A stretch of DNA of 64,000 bases, from the NCBI GenBank assembly GCA_964458575.1, contig CAYWMD010000011.1:57372-121371 (forward strand). The letters run 5' to 3'. The position numbers and the translations under genes are program-made. A model generated the notes under the pieces. The model made no database searches, was not told the origin of the DNA, and worked only from the letters and a program-made list of their open reading frames with translations. Shown one piece after another: positions 1 to 7,557 of the stretch. This DNA comes from CAYWMD01 sp964458575 (GTDB lineage Bacteria; Verrucomicrobiota; Verrucomicrobiia; Limisphaerales; JADLHS01). Positions within the stretch are counted from its first letter, which is position 1. Each line of letters opens with the position of its first letter.

Positions 1-210
1 TCGTTACTGGAACATCTCATGCGTTCTCCCGGTCGCGTGCTGACGCGCATCGAGATCTGCGAGCGCGTCTGGGAATACAACTTCGATCCTGGCACGAATC
101 TGGTGGACGTTTACATCCAGCGTATTCGCAAGAAGGTGGACGGCGACGCGCCGGACAAGCTCATCGAAACCATCCGCGGCGTGGGCTATCGCATCAAGCC
201 GGACAAATGA
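1..210 (+). CDS. OmpR-family response regulator, C-terminal part (5' end outside window)
   Basis: The frame is open from base 1 and ends at a TGA overlapping the next start. The visible 69 residues form the winged-helix trans_reg_C DNA-binding domain: a LLEHLMRSPGRVLTR segment, the recognition region around NLVDVYIQRIRKKVD, and the wing ending GVGYRIKP. The receiver domain lies upstream of the window. It overlaps the histidine kinase by 4 bases (ATGA), so the two form a translationally coupled two-component pair. Similar pairs often control metal or envelope stress genes; the target here cannot be read from sequence. Confidence 0.93.
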   Translation, partial: SLLEHLMRSPGRVLTRIEICERVWEYNFDPGTNLVDVYIQRIRKKVDGDAPDKLIETIRGVGYRIKPDK

Positions 211-1727
211 AACCGCTGCCATCCCGTCTCAAAATCGCCCTGCTCTCCGCCACCATTTCCGGAGTCGTGCTGGTGGTGTTCGGATTGGCCGCGTGGGCGC
301 TCCTCAGCCGGCAAAAGCTTGAAAGCGTGGACACGGAAATTCGTTCTCTCGGTGCGCGACATCCCGGCTGGATCGCGGGTCACGGCAGTTACCAACGGCT
401 GGATGAAGCGCTCGAATTCATTTTCGGAGAAACACACCAAAACCAAATCATCCTGCTCGTTAAAGCCACCGACGGCGCGGTTCAATACACCTCACCGGGC
501 TGGCCGGCTGACCTTGATCCTAAAAAGCTGGATTGCAACCTGCAAAACGATCCCGACGCGGTGACGGTCGGCGCGGCCGGAGGCGGAGGGCTCGGCCGGG
601 GCCGGGGTGGCATGGGACGCGGGCTCGGACCGGGCGCGGGCGGTCAGGTGACCTTCACAAAAGTCCCGAGATTTCAAACTGTGAGCACGTCACGCGGCGA
701 ATGGCGACTGGGCATGTTGGGTACGGCGGACACCACGATGGTTATCGGCTTGAACTACGCCAGCGCGCGGACGGAATTGAATCGCATCCGCAATGCGTTC
801 CTGTTCGCGCTGCCGCTTGCGTTGTTTCTGGTCGGCTTGGGCGGATGGATCGTCGCCGGGCGCGCGTTGTGCCCGCTCAAAACCATCGCCGCGACCGCCG
901 AGCACATCACCGCGCGCGGTTTAGACCAACGCATCGCGGATTCTCGCGACAGTCCGGAAACGAGCCGCGTGATTCAGGTGTTGAACCGCATGATGGACCG
1001 GTTGGAGGCGAGCTTTCGTCAGGCCACCCGTTTCAGCGCCGACGCTTCGCACGAGCTCAAAACGCCGCTCACGATCATGCAAGGCGAATTAGAAAACGCC
1101 CTGCAAGCGGCTGCGCCCGGCTCGGCGGAACAGCAGCTCTTCACCAATCTGCTTGAGGAAACCCAGCGTCTCAGCACCATCACGCGCAGCCTGCTCCTGC
1201 TCGCGCAGGCCGACGCCGGCCAGCTCAGGCTGACCCTCGTGCCTGTGGACCTGAGCGCCGAGCTCGACAGCATGATCGAAGATGCCCGCGTGCTCGCCGC
1301 CGATGGGCGACTAAAATTCGACGTCCGGCTTGCGCCGCATCTGCGCGTGAACGCCGACCGGGCGCTCCTGCACACGGCGATCTTCAATCTGATTCGCAAC
1401 GCCATCAAATACAACGAGCCGGATGGCCGGATCGAAGTTCGCCTCGCGGCGGACAAAAGCAATGCCGGGTTGAAGATAGCAAACACCGGCCCGGGAATTT
1501 CGGCGGCGGACCAGCCCCGGGTTTTTGAACGCTTCTATCGCGCGAACCGCGCCGGCAGTGCGCGTGCCGATGGCATCGGCCTTGGCCTAAGCCTCGCGCG
1601 CGAAATCATTCGTGCGCATGGCGGCGAACTGATGCTCAAGGAAGGCCGCACCGGCTGGACTGTTTTCGAAGTAAAGCTGCCAACGAAGCCACTGCCACGC
1701 TCGACAGCCATCGCAGTCGGCACGTGA
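207..1727 (+). CDS. Sensor histidine kinase (HAMP-HisKA-HATPase_c)
   Basis: Inner-membrane sensor kinase of 506 residues. It has TM1 at about residues 8-30, a periplasmic sensor region to about 195, TM2 at 196-218, HAMP to about 270, then the phospho-acceptor H-box (ADASHELKTPLTI, His282), an N-box (NLIRNAIKYN) and a G-box (DGIGLGLSLAREI). The periplasmic region contains a Gly/Arg-rich stretch at about residues 122-147, which is unusual in a sensor domain. Its order is that of CusS-like metal or envelope sensors, but no ligand site is evident. The normal end (WTVFEVKLP) is followed by about 17 extra residues that read, in another frame, through an ABC ATPase remnant. The tail is therefore probably foreign. 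Confidence 0.93.
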   Translation: MKPLPSRLKIALLSATISGVVLVVFGLAAWALLSRQKLESVDTEIRSLGARHPGWIAGHGSYQRLDEALEFIFGETHQNQIILLVKATDGAVQYTSPGWPADLDPKKLDCNLQNDPDAVTVGAAGGGGLGRGRGGMGRGLGPGAGGQVTFTKVPRFQTVSTSRGEWRLGMLGTADTTMVIGLNYASARTELNRIRNAFLFALPLALFLVGLGGWIVAGRALCPLKTIAATAEHITARGLDQRIADSRDSPETSRVIQVLNRMMDRLEASFRQATRFSADASHELKTPLTIMQGELENALQAAAPGSAEQQLFTNLLEETQRLSTITRSLLLLAQADAGQLRLTLVPVDLSAELDSMIEDARVLAADGRLKFDVRLAPHLRVNADRALLHTAIFNLIRNAIKYNEPDGRIEVRLAADKSNAGLKIANTGPGISAADQPRVFERFYRANRAGSARADGIGLGLSLAREIIRAHGGELMLKEGRTGWTVFEVKLPTKPLPRSTAIAVGT

Positions 1728-1840
1728 TGGAGTTGGTCCTCGAAGTCGCTCACGAACGCGGTTCAGCGGTCGTCGTCGTTACCCACGACCATCGTTCGGC
1801 CGATGTTCGACCGCACATATCAGGCGGTGGCTTGATCCGG
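1676..1840 (+). pseudogene. C-terminal remnant of ABC-transporter ATPase (LolD/MacB type)
   Basis: In the frame one base off the kinase, the DNA reads a degenerate Walker B/D-loop (NEATATLDS, compare DEPTGNLDS), then VMELVLEVAHERG and the H-loop VVVVTHD, followed by a short tail. This is the order and spacing of the last 50-60 residues of a LolD/MacB-type ATPase. Walker A, the Q-loop and the signature motif are absent. The first part overlaps the 3' end of the histidine-kinase gene. Kinase genes of this type are often followed by ABC exporter genes, so an internal deletion joining kinase end to ATPase end is likely. A misassembly would look the same. Confidence 0.75.
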
Positions 1841-1851
1841 CATGGCCAATT

Positions 1852-4155
1852 TCAGCGTTGGACACTTTCCGCCGCCACGCTTTCGGGGAATTGCTTCGCG
1901 ATTTCGTCGGGTTGATCGGTGAGCGACCAACCGGTCTTGATGCCCAACACAAACCAGCCGAGCACCACAACGCCGACGCCGAAGATCGTGTCACCGATGA
2001 CGCGCAACCAGCGGAACGTTTCCATGATGCCCTGTTGCATGAAATCCGCCGAGCGCGCCCACCACATGCCTTCGTTGACGCTGGCCACCGTTTGCATCAG
2101 GCCGCGCGGCAGGTCGGAGAGCAACACCATGAGCGCGAGGCCGATATTGATCGCCCAGAACGCGAACGAAAGCGGGCGCGTTCGCCACGTGCGGCGCACG
2201 GTGAGGCCCTTGAGGCAAAACAGCATCAGGCCGATGCCCAACATGCCATAAACGCCGAACAACGCCGTGTGTCCGTGAACGGCGGTCGTGTTCAAGCCCT
2301 GCATGTAATAGAGCGCAATCGGCGGATTGATGAGAAAGCCGAACAGTCCAGCGCCAACCAGATTCCAAAACGCGACCGCGACGAAACAGTAGATCGGCCA
2401 GCGATAGGCCGACACCCATTTCCGCGCGCGGGAAAGCGTGAGGTTTTCGTAGGCCTCAAAACCAATGAGCACCAGCGGCACAACCTCGAGCGCGCTGAAC
2501 ACCGCGCCCAGCGCCATCACCGCCGTCGGCGTGCCGCTGAAGTAAAGATGGTGGAACGTGCCGATGATTCCGCCGGAGAGAAAGATGGTTGTCGAGAACA
2601 ACACCGCCGCCGTGGCCGTCAAGGTGCGCAACAGTCCCATGCGCGTGAAGAGGAACGCGATAACGACTGTGGCGAAGACTTCAAAGAATCCTTCCACCCA
2701 CAGATGCACGACCCACCAGCGCCAATACTCGGCGATCGCGTAGTGGGTTTGGCGTCCCCACATCAGGCCCGCGCCGTAGAACAGCGCGATCGCGGTCGAG
2801 GCGATCAGGAACAGCGCCAGCAGATGCTTGTGTTCGCCGGGCTTCTTGAACGCCGGCCACATGGCGCGGCCCATCAGGAACAGCCAGACCCACAACCCAA
2901 CGAACAGGAATAGTTGCCAGAACCTTCCGAGGTCCACGTATTCGTAGCCTTGGTGGCCGAACCAGAAGTTCGCTGCGAGGCCCATCTTTTGCCGCGTGCC
3001 AGCCCAGGTGCCGTACATCGAACCGACCACGATGATCAGCAGGCAGACGAACAGGAAGTTCACGCCCGCGCGCTGGAATTTGGGTTCATGCCCGGACACG
3101 GCGGGCGCGATGAACAATCCGGTGGCCAACCAGGCCGTGGCGATCCAGAACACGGCGAGTTGCGTGTGCCACGTGCGCGTGACGGAGTAAGGCAGCCATT
3201 CGGCCAACGGAATGCCGTAAAAGCCGCTGCCTTCCACGCCGTAATGCGCCGTCACCACGCCCATGATGACCTGGGCCACAATCAGCGCCGCCACAACCCA
3301 GAAGTATTTCAGCGTCGCGCGCATTGAAGGCGTTGGCTGTAGTCCGAGCAACGGGTCTTTCTCCGGCAGATCGTGCGGTTGTTCCTCCTTGGTTCTCAGC
3401 ACGGCGTTATACCACGCCAGCGCCCCGACGCCGGCCAGCAGCAAAACGAAACTGACGACTGACCACAAAACGCTCGAACCGGTCGGCACATTGGCGACGA
3501 GCGGTTCGGGCGGCCAGTTTTGCGTGTAGCTGATGTTCTCCCCAGGACGATTCGCGGCGCACGCCCACGCGGCCCAGAAGAAAAATCCCGTGAGTTGATG
3601 TCGCCGCCCGTCATCGCGCAGCACGTTGCCGGGAATCGCGTAAGCCTCGCGCAGTTTGGCCAGTTCCGGCGCAGCACTAAACAGTTGCTTGTAATGCTCG
3701 GCTACGGCGCGAATTGCCGCCGCGCGGTCGGCGGACACAACCAGTTCGCCGGTGTCCGCCTTGTAAGAGTTGTCGCGCATCTCGGCCTGCAACCGGGCGC
3801 GTAACGCCGCCTGGTCCGTCGCCGGAATTTCTTTGTACGGCTTGCCGGATTGTTGATTTGCCCAATGATCCAGCAACCAGACCGATTCGCGGTGCAGCCA
3901 GTCCGCCGACCAGTCGGGCGCGACATACGCGCCATGTCCCCACACCGAGCCCATTTGCTGGCCGCCGGCGGATTGCCAGACGTTCTGGCCGTCACGAATT
4001 TCCTTGGCAGTGAAAAGAATTGTGCCGTCGGCAGTGACGACCTTTTCTGGAACGGGCGGCATTTTATGATAAATGTCGTTTCCGTAATAGATCAACACGG
4101 CAAACGACGCCGCGATGACAACAAACAAGCTGATCCAGAGTTTTCGATAGTTCAT
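1852..4155 (-). CDS. norZ: Quinol-dependent nitric oxide reductase (qNOR)
   Basis: Single-subunit respiratory NO reductase of 767 residues, reducing 2 NO to N2O with quinol electrons in the cytoplasmic membrane. The length fits qNOR (NorB fused to an N-terminal NorC-like extension) rather than about 450-residue cNorB. The start MNYRKLW precedes TM1. It is followed by the qNOR periplasmic segment DGQNVWQSAGGQQMGS, then about 12 further membrane segments. Haem-copper oxidase-type His sites are seen (RTWHTQL, HLWVEGFFEVFA, FHHLYFSGTP, HGHTALFGVYG). An upstream in-frame start at 4338 would overlap the regulator gene and lacks family similarity. It lies 20 bases after nsrR on the same strand, probably in one transcript. 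Confidence 0.95.
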   Translation of the reverse strand: MNYRKLWISLFVVIAASFAVLIYYGNDIYHKMPPVPEKVVTADGTILFTAKEIRDGQNVWQSAGGQQMGSVWGHGAYVAPDWSADWLHRESVWLLDHWANQQSGKPYKEIPATDQAALRARLQAEMRDNSYKADTGELVVSADRAAAIRAVAEHYKQLFSAAPELAKLREAYAIPGNVLRDDGRRHQLTGFFFWAAWACAANRPGENISYTQNWPPEPLVANVPTGSSVLWSVVSFVLLLAGVGALAWYNAVLRTKEEQPHDLPEKDPLLGLQPTPSMRATLKYFWVVAALIVAQVIMGVVTAHYGVEGSGFYGIPLAEWLPYSVTRTWHTQLAVFWIATAWLATGLFIAPAVSGHEPKFQRAGVNFLFVCLLIIVVGSMYGTWAGTRQKMGLAANFWFGHQGYEYVDLGRFWQLFLFVGLWVWLFLMGRAMWPAFKKPGEHKHLLALFLIASTAIALFYGAGLMWGRQTHYAIAEYWRWWVVHLWVEGFFEVFATVVIAFLFTRMGLLRTLTATAAVLFSTTIFLSGGIIGTFHHLYFSGTPTAVMALGAVFSALEVVPLVLIGFEAYENLTLSRARKWVSAYRWPIYCFVAVAFWNLVGAGLFGFLINPPIALYYMQGLNTTAVHGHTALFGVYGMLGIGLMLFCLKGLTVRRTWRTRPLSFAFWAINIGLALMVLLSDLPRGLMQTVASVNEGMWWARSADFMQQGIMETFRWLRVIGDTIFGVGVVVLGWFVLGIKTGWSLTDQPDEIAKQFPESVAAESVQR

Positions 4156-4175
4156 AAAGTTGAGTAGTTCATGAG

Positions 4176-4607
4176 TTAGATGCCCAAGGCCGCGCGCATT
4201 TTCGACGGCTGCTTGAGCAAGTCGGCGAGGGAGTAGTCGTCCAGCACAGCGAAAAACGCCGCCGCGGCCTCGTCCAACACGTCCTTCAAACGGCACGCCG
4301 AAAAGAGCCGGCATTGGCGGTTTTGCCGGTCGGCACATTCGATCACCCGGTCGGTCTCCTCGCCCAGCCGGACAATGTCGCCCAATTTGATCCGCTCCGC
4401 GGGCCGGCCCAGCGTGAAGCCGCCGCCGATGCCGCGATACGTTTCGAGATAGCCGCTGCGCCCGAGGTCATGGACGACTTTGACCAAATGATGACGTGAA
4501 ATGCCGAACGTGTCGGCGACTTCATCCACCGTGGTGCGTTCTGTCCCGCGCAACGCGGCGTGCATCAACACGCGAAGCGAGTAATCGGAGTATGCGCTCA
4601 ATTGCAT
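4176..4607 (-). CDS. nsrR: Rrf2-family NO-sensing repressor, NsrR type
   Basis: Protein of 143 residues with an N-terminal winged helix (MQLSAYSDYSLRVLMHAAL) and the three conserved cluster-ligand cysteines Cys91, Cys99 and Cys105 (C-x7-C-x5-C). The C-terminal LDDYSLADLL resembles NsrR. NsrR binds a [4Fe-4S] or [2Fe-2S] cluster and releases DNA when NO reacts with it. The start at 4607 gives the family-typical N-terminus; the frame is open further upstream but without similarity. It stands between the NO reductase gene (downstream, same strand) and the divergent RIC gene. A perfect palindrome lies 45 bases upstream of its start. NsrR is more likely than IscR because of these neighbours. Confidence 0.9.
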   Translation of the reverse strand: MQLSAYSDYSLRVLMHAALRGTERTTVDEVADTFGISRHHLVKVVHDLGRSGYLETYRGIGGGFTLGRPAERIKLGDIVRLGEETDRVIECADRQNRQCRLFSACRLKDVLDEAAAAFFAVLDDYSLADLLKQPSKMRAALGI

Positions 4608-4651
4608 GGCGCACAGATTGGCAGGCGGCGAAAGTGCGCGCAAGCTAAATA

Positions 4652-4666
4652 TGTATTTGCAATACA
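4652..4666. promoter_or_regulatory. Palindrome TGTATT-TGC-AATACA, candidate NsrR operator
   Basis: A perfect 6-3-6 inverted repeat in the 206-base gap between nsrR and the divergent ric gene. It is AT-rich in a GC-rich setting. Rrf2 regulators bind AT-rich dyads of about this size, and NsrR commonly represses itself, NO reductase and RIC. One site here could control both directions. Assignment to NsrR is inference from position and symmetry. Confidence 0.55.
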
Positions 4667-4813
4667 GTTTTTGATTGCGTAGTCTTTCAACTGTGAATTG
4701 GGCAATCGTGGAATCGAACGAGGCGCGTGCTTTCGCCGTGCGGCACCCGGCCGTGGCGGCGTCAGCGCAAGGCTTGCGTCTAACTGTCGGTTGCCGCTGA
4801 CAAACCAAACACC

Positions 4814-5524
4814 ATGAAGAACATCACCGTTGAAACCACTGTGGGAGAACTCGTCCGCGCCGTGCCGGCCCGCTCGCGCATCTTTGAAAACCTGGGCATT
4901 GATTACTGCTGCGGCGGCAAGAAGCCGCTGGCCGAAGTCTGCCGGACCAAGGGACTTGACCCCGCAACGGTGGTGACCATGTTGGACGCGCTGGACACCG
5001 TGGCCGAACACGCCCCGGTCAATCCGGATGCGATGACGCTTTCCGAACTCTGCGATCACATCGAGCGGGCGCACCACGACTATCTGCGCGAAGAACTGCC
5101 GCGCCTCGATTTCATGACTCGCAAGGTCGCTGCCGTTCACGGCGACCACGAGCCCCGCCTGCACGAGGTGCGCCGGGTGTTCGAGGGATTTCAAGCGGAG
5201 ATCGCATCACACACGAAGGAGGAGGAGGAACAAGTCTTCCCGGCGATTCGCAAGATGGAATCAGCCAATGGCGACGAGAAGACAGCGGCGGCCTCGCTCC
5301 AGACGGCATTTGCCAAACTGGAATCCGAGCATGAAAACGCCGGAGCGGCGCTGGAGCAGTTCGCGCAATTGACCGACGGCCACACGCCGCCGGACTGGGC
5401 GTGCAACACCTTCCGCGCGATGTATGACGCACTCGCCAAACTGGAGCGCAACATGCACCAGCACGTGCACAAGGAGAACAACGTCCTGTTCCCGCGGGCG
5501 CTGGCGCTGGGAGGCTCGGCATGA
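4814..5524 (+). CDS. ric: Iron-sulfur cluster repair di-iron protein (RIC/YtfE/ScdA)
   Basis: Cytoplasmic di-iron protein of 236 residues that repairs Fe-S clusters damaged by NO or peroxide. Residues 1-60 are the ScdA_N (DUF542) domain with the signature IDYCCGGKKPL. Residues about 75-230 are a hemerythrin-like four-helix bundle with spaced His/Glu ligands (HIERAHHDYLREELPRL, HTKEEEEQVFPAI, ESEHENAGAALEQF, HVHKENNVLFPRA). Full length for the family. It is divergent from nsrR across a palindrome and overlaps the next gene by ATGA, so it heads a four-gene coupled set. Confidence 0.95.
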   Translation: MKNITVETTVGELVRAVPARSRIFENLGIDYCCGGKKPLAEVCRTKGLDPATVVTMLDALDTVAEHAPVNPDAMTLSELCDHIERAHHDYLREELPRLDFMTRKVAAVHGDHEPRLHEVRRVFEGFQAEIASHTKEEEEQVFPAIRKMESANGDEKTAAASLQTAFAKLESEHENAGAALEQFAQLTDGHTPPDWACNTFRAMYDALAKLERNMHQHVHKENNVLFPRALALGGSA

Positions 5525-5943
5525 GCCACAGCAAATTGCCGTTGGTTTATTCCTGCTCCGGCTCGTCGAGCGCGGCGCAGATGGCCAATCACATCGCGGT
5601 CAAGCTGGACCGGCTGCAAGTGGCCGAGATGTCGTGCATCGCGGGCGTCGGCGGCGACGTGAAACCGCTCGTGCGAACCGCCAAATCCGGTCGGCCCATC
5701 ATTGCGTTGGACGGCTGCCCGCTGCATTGCGCCGCGCAAATCCTCAAGCGCCACGGTCTCAAACCGGACAAGCATTACGATCTCAGCGAACTCGAAGTGA
5801 AGAAACGGCAGCACGAGGATTTTGATCCGGCGGAAGCGGCGCGTGTGCTTGAGAAGATCCGACGCGACCTCGCTCCCGCCGAGGATGAATTACGCGAACC
5901 CTCCAGCCCGGTGTGTTACTTGAACGAATTCAAGGATTCGTGA
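5521..5943 (+). CDS. DGC-domain putative zinc-binding protein
   Basis: Protein of 140 residues with the DGC family cysteine pattern: YSCSGSSSAAQ near the N-terminus, EMSCIAGVGG, and LDGCPLHCA, which contains the Asp-Gly-Cys motif. The family is annotated as putative zinc- or metal-binding with unknown reaction, and often lies near denitrification, NO or sulfur genes. Here it overlaps ric at ATGA and the next gene at GTGA. This position suggests a role in NO or thiol stress, but nothing in the sequence gives the reaction. Confidence 0.85.
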   Translation: MSHSKLPLVYSCSGSSSAAQMANHIAVKLDRLQVAEMSCIAGVGGDVKPLVRTAKSGRPIIALDGCPLHCAAQILKRHGLKPDKHYDLSELEVKKRQHEDFDPAEAARVLEKIRRDLAPAEDELREPSSPVCYLNEFKDS

Positions 5944-6368
5944 GCCCCCGTTTGCAAGCCGATTCCGTGAAGTTGCGCTTCAAACGCGCCTATGAACCAC
6001 CCGCCGCTGAGGATGGTGAGCGCTACCTGGTGGACCGGCTCTGGCCGCGCGGCTTGAAAACGGAAACTCTGGCCCTGACCGGCTGGCTCAAAGAGGTCGC
6101 TCCAAGCGATTCGCTGCGGCGATGGTTTGGACACGATCCGGCGCGTTGGGTGAAGTTTCGTCGCCGCTATCAGGCTGAATTGAAATCGCGGGCAGCCGCG
6201 CTCCAGCCCTTGCGCGATGCGGAGAAACGCGGGCCCGTAACATTGGTTTATGGCGCGAAAGACGCACATCACAATCACGCGCTGGTGCTGCGCGAGTTTC
6301 TCTTGAAAATGTCATCCTCGGTCCGCAAAGTCCGTGCAGCCCGAAAGCGCCCCTCACCAAAAACATGA
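5940..6368 (+). CDS. DUF488 family protein
   Basis: About 142 residues with the DUF488 hallmarks YLVDRLWPRGL, WLKEVAPSDSLRRWFGHDP and FRRRYQAEL. The function of the family is unproven. I chose the GTG at 5940 because it overlaps the preceding stop as GTGA, matching the coupling of its neighbours. An ATG at 5913 would overlap the previous gene by 31 bases, and a GTG at 5967 is also possible just before the conserved part. The basic Lys/Arg-rich C-terminal tail overlaps the next start (ATGA). Confidence 0.83.
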   Translation: MSPRLQADSVKLRFKRAYEPPAAEDGERYLVDRLWPRGLKTETLALTGWLKEVAPSDSLRRWFGHDPARWVKFRRRYQAELKSRAAALQPLRDAEKRGPVTLVYGAKDAHHNHALVLREFLLKMSSSVRKVRAARKRPSPKT

Positions 6369-7516
6369 ACAGTAACTCGACCCGACAGGGACTCTCGACG
6401 CGCTGCATTCACGCCGGTACGCATGTCGACCCATCCACCGGCGGCGCGTGCAGTCCCATTTACACCTCCACGGCGTTCGCGTTTCCAAACGCCGCCAACG
6501 CCAACATCTACCCGCGTTACTTCAACACGCCCAACCAACGCGTCATCAATCGCAAGCTCGCCGCGCTGGAACAGGGCGAGGACGCGCTGGTATTCGGCTC
6601 GGGCATGGCGGCGATTTCGACGTTGTTCTTTGCCTTCCTCAAACCGGGCGATCACGCGGCGTTTCCCGCCGATCTCTACGGTGGCACGCAACAACTAGTC
6701 ACGAAGGAACTCGTTCGCTTCGGGGTCGAAGTCACGTTTAGCCGCACGGCGGAGGAATTCGCAGCTGCGCTTCGGCCCAGCACCCGGCTGATTTACGTGG
6801 AGTCGCCTTCGAATCCACTGCTGCAATGCGTGGACCTCGCCGCCGTCGCCAAGCTCGGAAGCACCCGCGGCGTGTTGACCGCGATTGACAACACCTTTGC
6901 CACGCCGATCAATCAAAACCCGCTGCCGCTGGGTTTCGACGCCGTCATCCACAGCGCGACGAAGTACCTGAACGGCCACAGCGACGTGAATGCGGGCGTG
7001 ATCGTTTCCTCCGCCAACGTGATTCGCCGGCTCACGGAATGCGCCACGAACTACGGTGGCATGTTGGACGCGCACTCGTGCTACCAGCTCGAACGCGGCT
7101 TGAAAACGCTCGCGTTGCGGATGCGGCAGCATAACGAGAACGCCGACCGTCTTGCGCGCTTCCTGCAAAAGCATCCCGCCGTCGCGCGCGTAAATTATCC
7201 CGGCCTGCCGGAGCATCCGGACCACGCCATCGCCGCGCGGCAGATGCGCGGGTTTGGCGGCATGTTGTCCTTCGAGTTGCGCGATCCCGGTCAGGCGGAC
7301 AAATTCCTGAGCCGCCTCCGGGTGGTGATGCCCGCGTTGAGCCTGGGCGGTGTGGAAAGTCTCGTCTGCATTCCCAGCCGCACCACGCATCGACTCATGA
7401 CGGCCGCCGAACGCCAGCGCGCCGGCATCAGCGACGGCCTGGTGCGCGTTTCCGTGGGTATCGAGGACATTGACGATTTGCTGGAGGATTTTACCCAGGC
7501 ATTGGCGGCAGATTGA
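6365..7516 (+). CDS. Trans-sulfuration PLP enzyme (cystathionine gamma-synthase/lyase family)
   Basis: Cys/Met-metabolism PLP enzyme of 383 residues, usual family length. Visible motifs are the N-terminal CIHAG segment, IYTSTAF, YVESPSNPLL, the PLP-binding AIDNTFATP and the Schiff-base lysine in HSATKYLNGHSD (Lys200). Members act as cystathionine gamma-synthase, gamma-lyase, methionine gamma-lyase or O-acetylhomoserine sulfhydrylase, and sequence reading alone does not separate these. It overlaps DUF488 by ATGA and ends the ric set. A lyase releasing sulfide or persulfide would fit the stress context, but that is inference. Confidence 0.9.
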   Translation: MNSNSTRQGLSTRCIHAGTHVDPSTGGACSPIYTSTAFAFPNAANANIYPRYFNTPNQRVINRKLAALEQGEDALVFGSGMAAISTLFFAFLKPGDHAAFPADLYGGTQQLVTKELVRFGVEVTFSRTAEEFAAALRPSTRLIYVESPSNPLLQCVDLAAVAKLGSTRGVLTAIDNTFATPINQNPLPLGFDAVIHSATKYLNGHSDVNAGVIVSSANVIRRLTECATNYGGMLDAHSCYQLERGLKTLALRMRQHNENADRLARFLQKHPAVARVNYPGLPEHPDHAIAARQMRGFGGMLSFELRDPGQADKFLSRLRVVMPALSLGGVESLVCIPSRTTHRLMTAAERQRAGISDGLVRVSVGIEDIDDLLEDFTQALAAD

Positions 7517-7557
7517 TTGGGTTGGAGTCCAGCCGCGGCTGCTCTAATCTTGTGGGC

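Noticed and set aside
1858..2913. Plus-strand open frame of 351 codons opposite NO reductase
   Set aside because: His/Arg/Glu-rich antisense translation without motifs.
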